Shown here one piece after another: positions 6,189 to 7,836 of a stretch of 7,836 nucleotides of DNA. Below the pieces are notes generated by a model. It was given only the letters and a program-made list of their open reading frames with translations. It was not told the origin of the DNA and did no database searches. The stretch comes from UBA2266 sp964406945 (lineage in GTDB: Bacteria; Planctomycetota; Phycisphaerae; Sedimentisphaerales; Anaerobacaceae): positions 1 through 7,836 of the forward strand of contig CAYOTO010000075.1 in NCBI GenBank assembly GCA_964406945.1, written 5' to 3'. How positions within the stretch are numbered: the stretch's first letter is position 1; every line of letters begins with the position of its first letter. The translations under genes and the position numbers were made by a program.

Positions 6189-7568
6189 ATGCAAAGAACA
6201 ATAACAGTCCTCCTTCTCATCTTGACATCGACCGCGAGCCTTCGGGCCGCCGATTACTACATTCTGCCGCAGGCAGCCGGCTCTCAAAACGCAAGCGACT
6301 GGAAAAACGCCGCACCGCCGGTCGAACTGCGCACAATCCTGGCCGATACAATTAAACCGGGAGACCGAATCCTGCTCGGCTCCGGAACCTATCGAATCCC
6401 CAGAAACCGCGGCAGCAACACAGTCCTGCCAATCCCGCGCAGCGGCGCCGCCGACGCCCCGATCCGCATTCTCGGCGTCGACACCGGCTCCGGACACCCA
6501 ACCATCGTGGGCCGCTGGAGCGAGGAAAACGTCCGCTACCACGCCCATTGCTATTCGTGTTTCTCATTCGCGCAGGGCGTCTCCCACGTCACAATCGAAG
6601 ACCTGAACATCATAGGCTTCATGCACGCCATAACGACTTCCGGCTCTAACTCGCATCTGAAATTCAAGTCCCTGTCGATAGAGCGATGCCGCGAAGGTTT
6701 CATTCTGGACACGGTAACCGATTCCATTTTCGAAGATTGCAATATCCGGCGCTACACCAAACGAGGCGTGCGGTTCCAAACCGGCTGCAGTAACCTCACC
6801 CTCACACGCGTACTGGCCGATGCGACCGCCGGCGACGACTCTTGGCCGATCGAAAATTATCCGTTTGGCTTTAGTATCGAAAGCGACCGGACGAACCGCG
6901 GCATCCGCTACATAGAATGCACATCCCGCAACAATCTGCACCGTCGCGGCCCGCACGACTATTGGAACGGAGACGGCTTCACGGCCGAAAAAGGCGTCTC
7001 AGGCGTGTCCTACCGGCGGTGCCTGGCCGTTGATAACATGGACGGTGGCTGGGACGACAAATCAACCGCTCCCACCCTCATCGACTGCATCGCCGTCGGC
7101 AACAAACGCGCCATTCGAATCTGGAACGCCGAAGGCGACGCTCAACATCCGGCCCGCCTGATCAATTGCATTGGAGCCTACAGCGTCAAACGCGGCGGTA
7201 TCGGCTCAACCGCCGGTCTCTGGACCTGCGGCCACGTCGTCGCCGAACGCTGCACCTTCCACAACAACCCCTCGGCTGCTGTCTCGGTCTATAATAACGG
7301 CCGCACAGGCCACGCCGTACTGCGCAACTGCATCCTCTCAAGAAATTCTACCCAGATCGATTCACCACTGATTGCCACCGATGACAAAACAACCTGCCGA
7401 ACTGAAAACACCGTCCAGTACCGCCCCGGTACCGACACCCCCGACCCAAACTACCTCGCCGACAATAAAAATTGGAAAGGCCGACCCCGCAACGCCCTCA
7501 ACAGCCGCCGCCACGCCCCCTCAAAAGGCGCCTGCTTCCCGCCCAACTCCCCAACAAACTCATACTAA
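6189..7568 (+). CDS. Secreted parallel beta-helix protein, PL9-like probable polysaccharide lyase
   Basis: The protein has 459 residues. Residues 1-20 form a signal peptide with cleavage after LRA. ADYYILPQAAGS opens the mature protein, and KPGDRILLGSGTYRI (56-70) and ADAPIRILG (88-96) are the standard first strands of secreted beta-helix proteins. The segments NGDGFT (260-265) and NMDGGWDD (283-290) resemble the NxDGF...SDDGWD calcium-binding signature of family 9 pectate lyases, with D262, D285 and D289 kept and one Asp replaced by G286. The stretch NKRAIRIWN (305-313) aligns with the PL9 GNGFKLGG segment, placing R310 where that family has its lysine base. A recurring cysteine in the coils (167, 184, 244, 278, 300, 327, 355, 381) forms a ladder. 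No strong Shine-Dalgarno sequence precedes the ATG; TAAAGA at 6181-6186 is poor. That start is chosen because it gives a signal peptide. It may be a lyase on pectin-like polymer, or a related non-lyase family. Confidence 0.75.
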   Translation: MQRTITVLLLILTSTASLRAADYYILPQAAGSQNASDWKNAAPPVELRTILADTIKPGDRILLGSGTYRIPRNRGSNTVLPIPRSGAADAPIRILGVDTGSGHPTIVGRWSEENVRYHAHCYSCFSFAQGVSHVTIEDLNIIGFMHAITTSGSNSHLKFKSLSIERCREGFILDTVTDSIFEDCNIRRYTKRGVRFQTGCSNLTLTRVLADATAGDDSWPIENYPFGFSIESDRTNRGIRYIECTSRNNLHRRGPHDYWNGDGFTAEKGVSGVSYRRCLAVDNMDGGWDDKSTAPTLIDCIAVGNKRAIRIWNAEGDAQHPARLINCIGAYSVKRGGIGSTAGLWTCGHVVAERCTFHNNPSAAVSVYNNGRTGHAVLRNCILSRNSTQIDSPLIATDDKTTCRTENTVQYRPGTDTPDPNYLADNKNWKGRPRNALNSRRHAPSKGACFPPNSPTNSY

Positions 7569-7672
7569 CACTCTCTAAGCCGAACAAACCACACCGTCCC
7601 CAATCCCTGCAGATGGCCATCCCGACTATTCAACTTGCGATGGATCTCCGAGGTGCTTTTTAGAGAATTGAC

Positions 7673-7701
7673 TTGACTTAGAGAGCCACCTTGTCTACAA
7701 T
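7673..7701 (+). promoter_or_regulatory. Sigma-70-type promoter upstream of the gene at the right edge
   Basis: TTGACT (7673-7678) and TACAAT (7696-7701) are separated by exactly 17 bases, each matching five of six consensus bases. A second TTGACT overlaps at 7668-7673. Two direct copies of TTAGAGA (7660-7666 and 7678-7684) flank the -35 box and could be regulator half-sites. The expected transcript would have a leader of roughly 100 bases before the start codon at 7817. Confidence 0.6.
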
Positions 7702-7757
7702 CAGGTTCGGCTAAAACCGGCAACTCCAACCATGGTCTGCATCAACTCTTTAGCCCG

Positions 7758-7777
7758 GGTTAAGACTCGTCTAAACC
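7758..7777. promoter_or_regulatory. Imperfect inverted repeat in the leader of the right-edge gene
   Basis: GGTTAAGAC (7758-7766) faces GTCTAAACC (7769-7777) across two bases, with one mismatch in nine. As RNA it could form a short hairpin; as DNA it could be an operator for a dimeric repressor placed downstream of the predicted promoter. There is no T tract after it, so it is not a standard terminator. Confidence 0.4.
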
Positions 7778-7802
7778 GTGTTTGGCAATATCATACAGAG
7801 CG

Positions 7803-7808
7803 AAGGGG
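7803..7808 (+). promoter_or_regulatory. Shine-Dalgarno sequence of the right-edge gene
   Basis: AAGGGG lies eight bases before the ATG at 7817 and five before an in-frame GTG at 7814, marking the start of a gene that leaves the window. Confidence 0.6.
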
Positions 7809-7816
7809 TTATCGTG

Positions 7817-7836
7817 ATGAAATTCAATTCTGAACG
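7817..7836 (+). CDS. Start of a gene truncated by the window edge
   Basis: Only MKFNSE and part of a seventh codon are visible (a GTG at 7814 would add one residue). The call rests on the Shine-Dalgarno sequence, the well-spaced promoter upstream and the absence of any other gene in the last 268 bases. Function cannot be judged. Confidence 0.5.

Noticed and set aside
7612..7621. Palindrome GATGGCCATC after the PL9-like gene
   Set aside because: It has no loop and no T tract; a single 10-bp palindrome is not strong evidence for an operator or terminator.

Overview
The window looks like a piece of a planctomycete chromosome, most likely class Phycisphaerae. The basis is a short PEP-CTERM tail (VPEP, hydrophobic stretch, RSRKRR) on a secreted beta-solenoid protein, followed by several large secreted parallel beta-helix polysaccharide enzymes. 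Verrucomicrobiota or Lentisphaerota remain possible. All recognisable genes are on the + strand.

Left part (1-1224): the 3' part of an unidentified gene with a possible VWA-type DxSxS motif, broken by a perfect 31-bp tandem duplication (363-424) that shifts the frame and places a stop at the junction. It is followed by a small PEP-CTERM protein (610-1224) with an 18-residue repeat. Both use Asp codons GAT and GAC about evenly.

Middle and right part (1477-7568): four genes with strongly C-ending codons. They are a secreted PL1-type pectate lyase (GTG start, 1477-2748), a 693-residue secreted beta-helix protein resembling GH141-type glycosidases (2768-4849), a cytoplasmic zinc-free MDR oxidoreductase of the YogA/quinone-oxidoreductase type (5142-6143), and a secreted beta-helix protein with PL9-like signatures (6189-7568). 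The first two are tightly spaced and probably co-transcribed, as are the last two. A 292-bp gap between the pairs holds three 40-bp-period copies of a dispersed repeat. The three secreted proteins probably act outside the cytoplasm on pectin-like polysaccharide. The role of the dehydrogenase in this set is unclear.

Right edge (7569-7836): a good sigma-70-type promoter (TTGACT-17-TACAAT), an imperfect inverted repeat, a Shine-Dalgarno sequence and the first codons of a further gene that runs out of the window. The window offers no clear new defence or mobile system. The points most worth checking are the 31-bp duplication, the arginine at the presumed lysine-base position of the PL9-like protein, and the repeat cluster.
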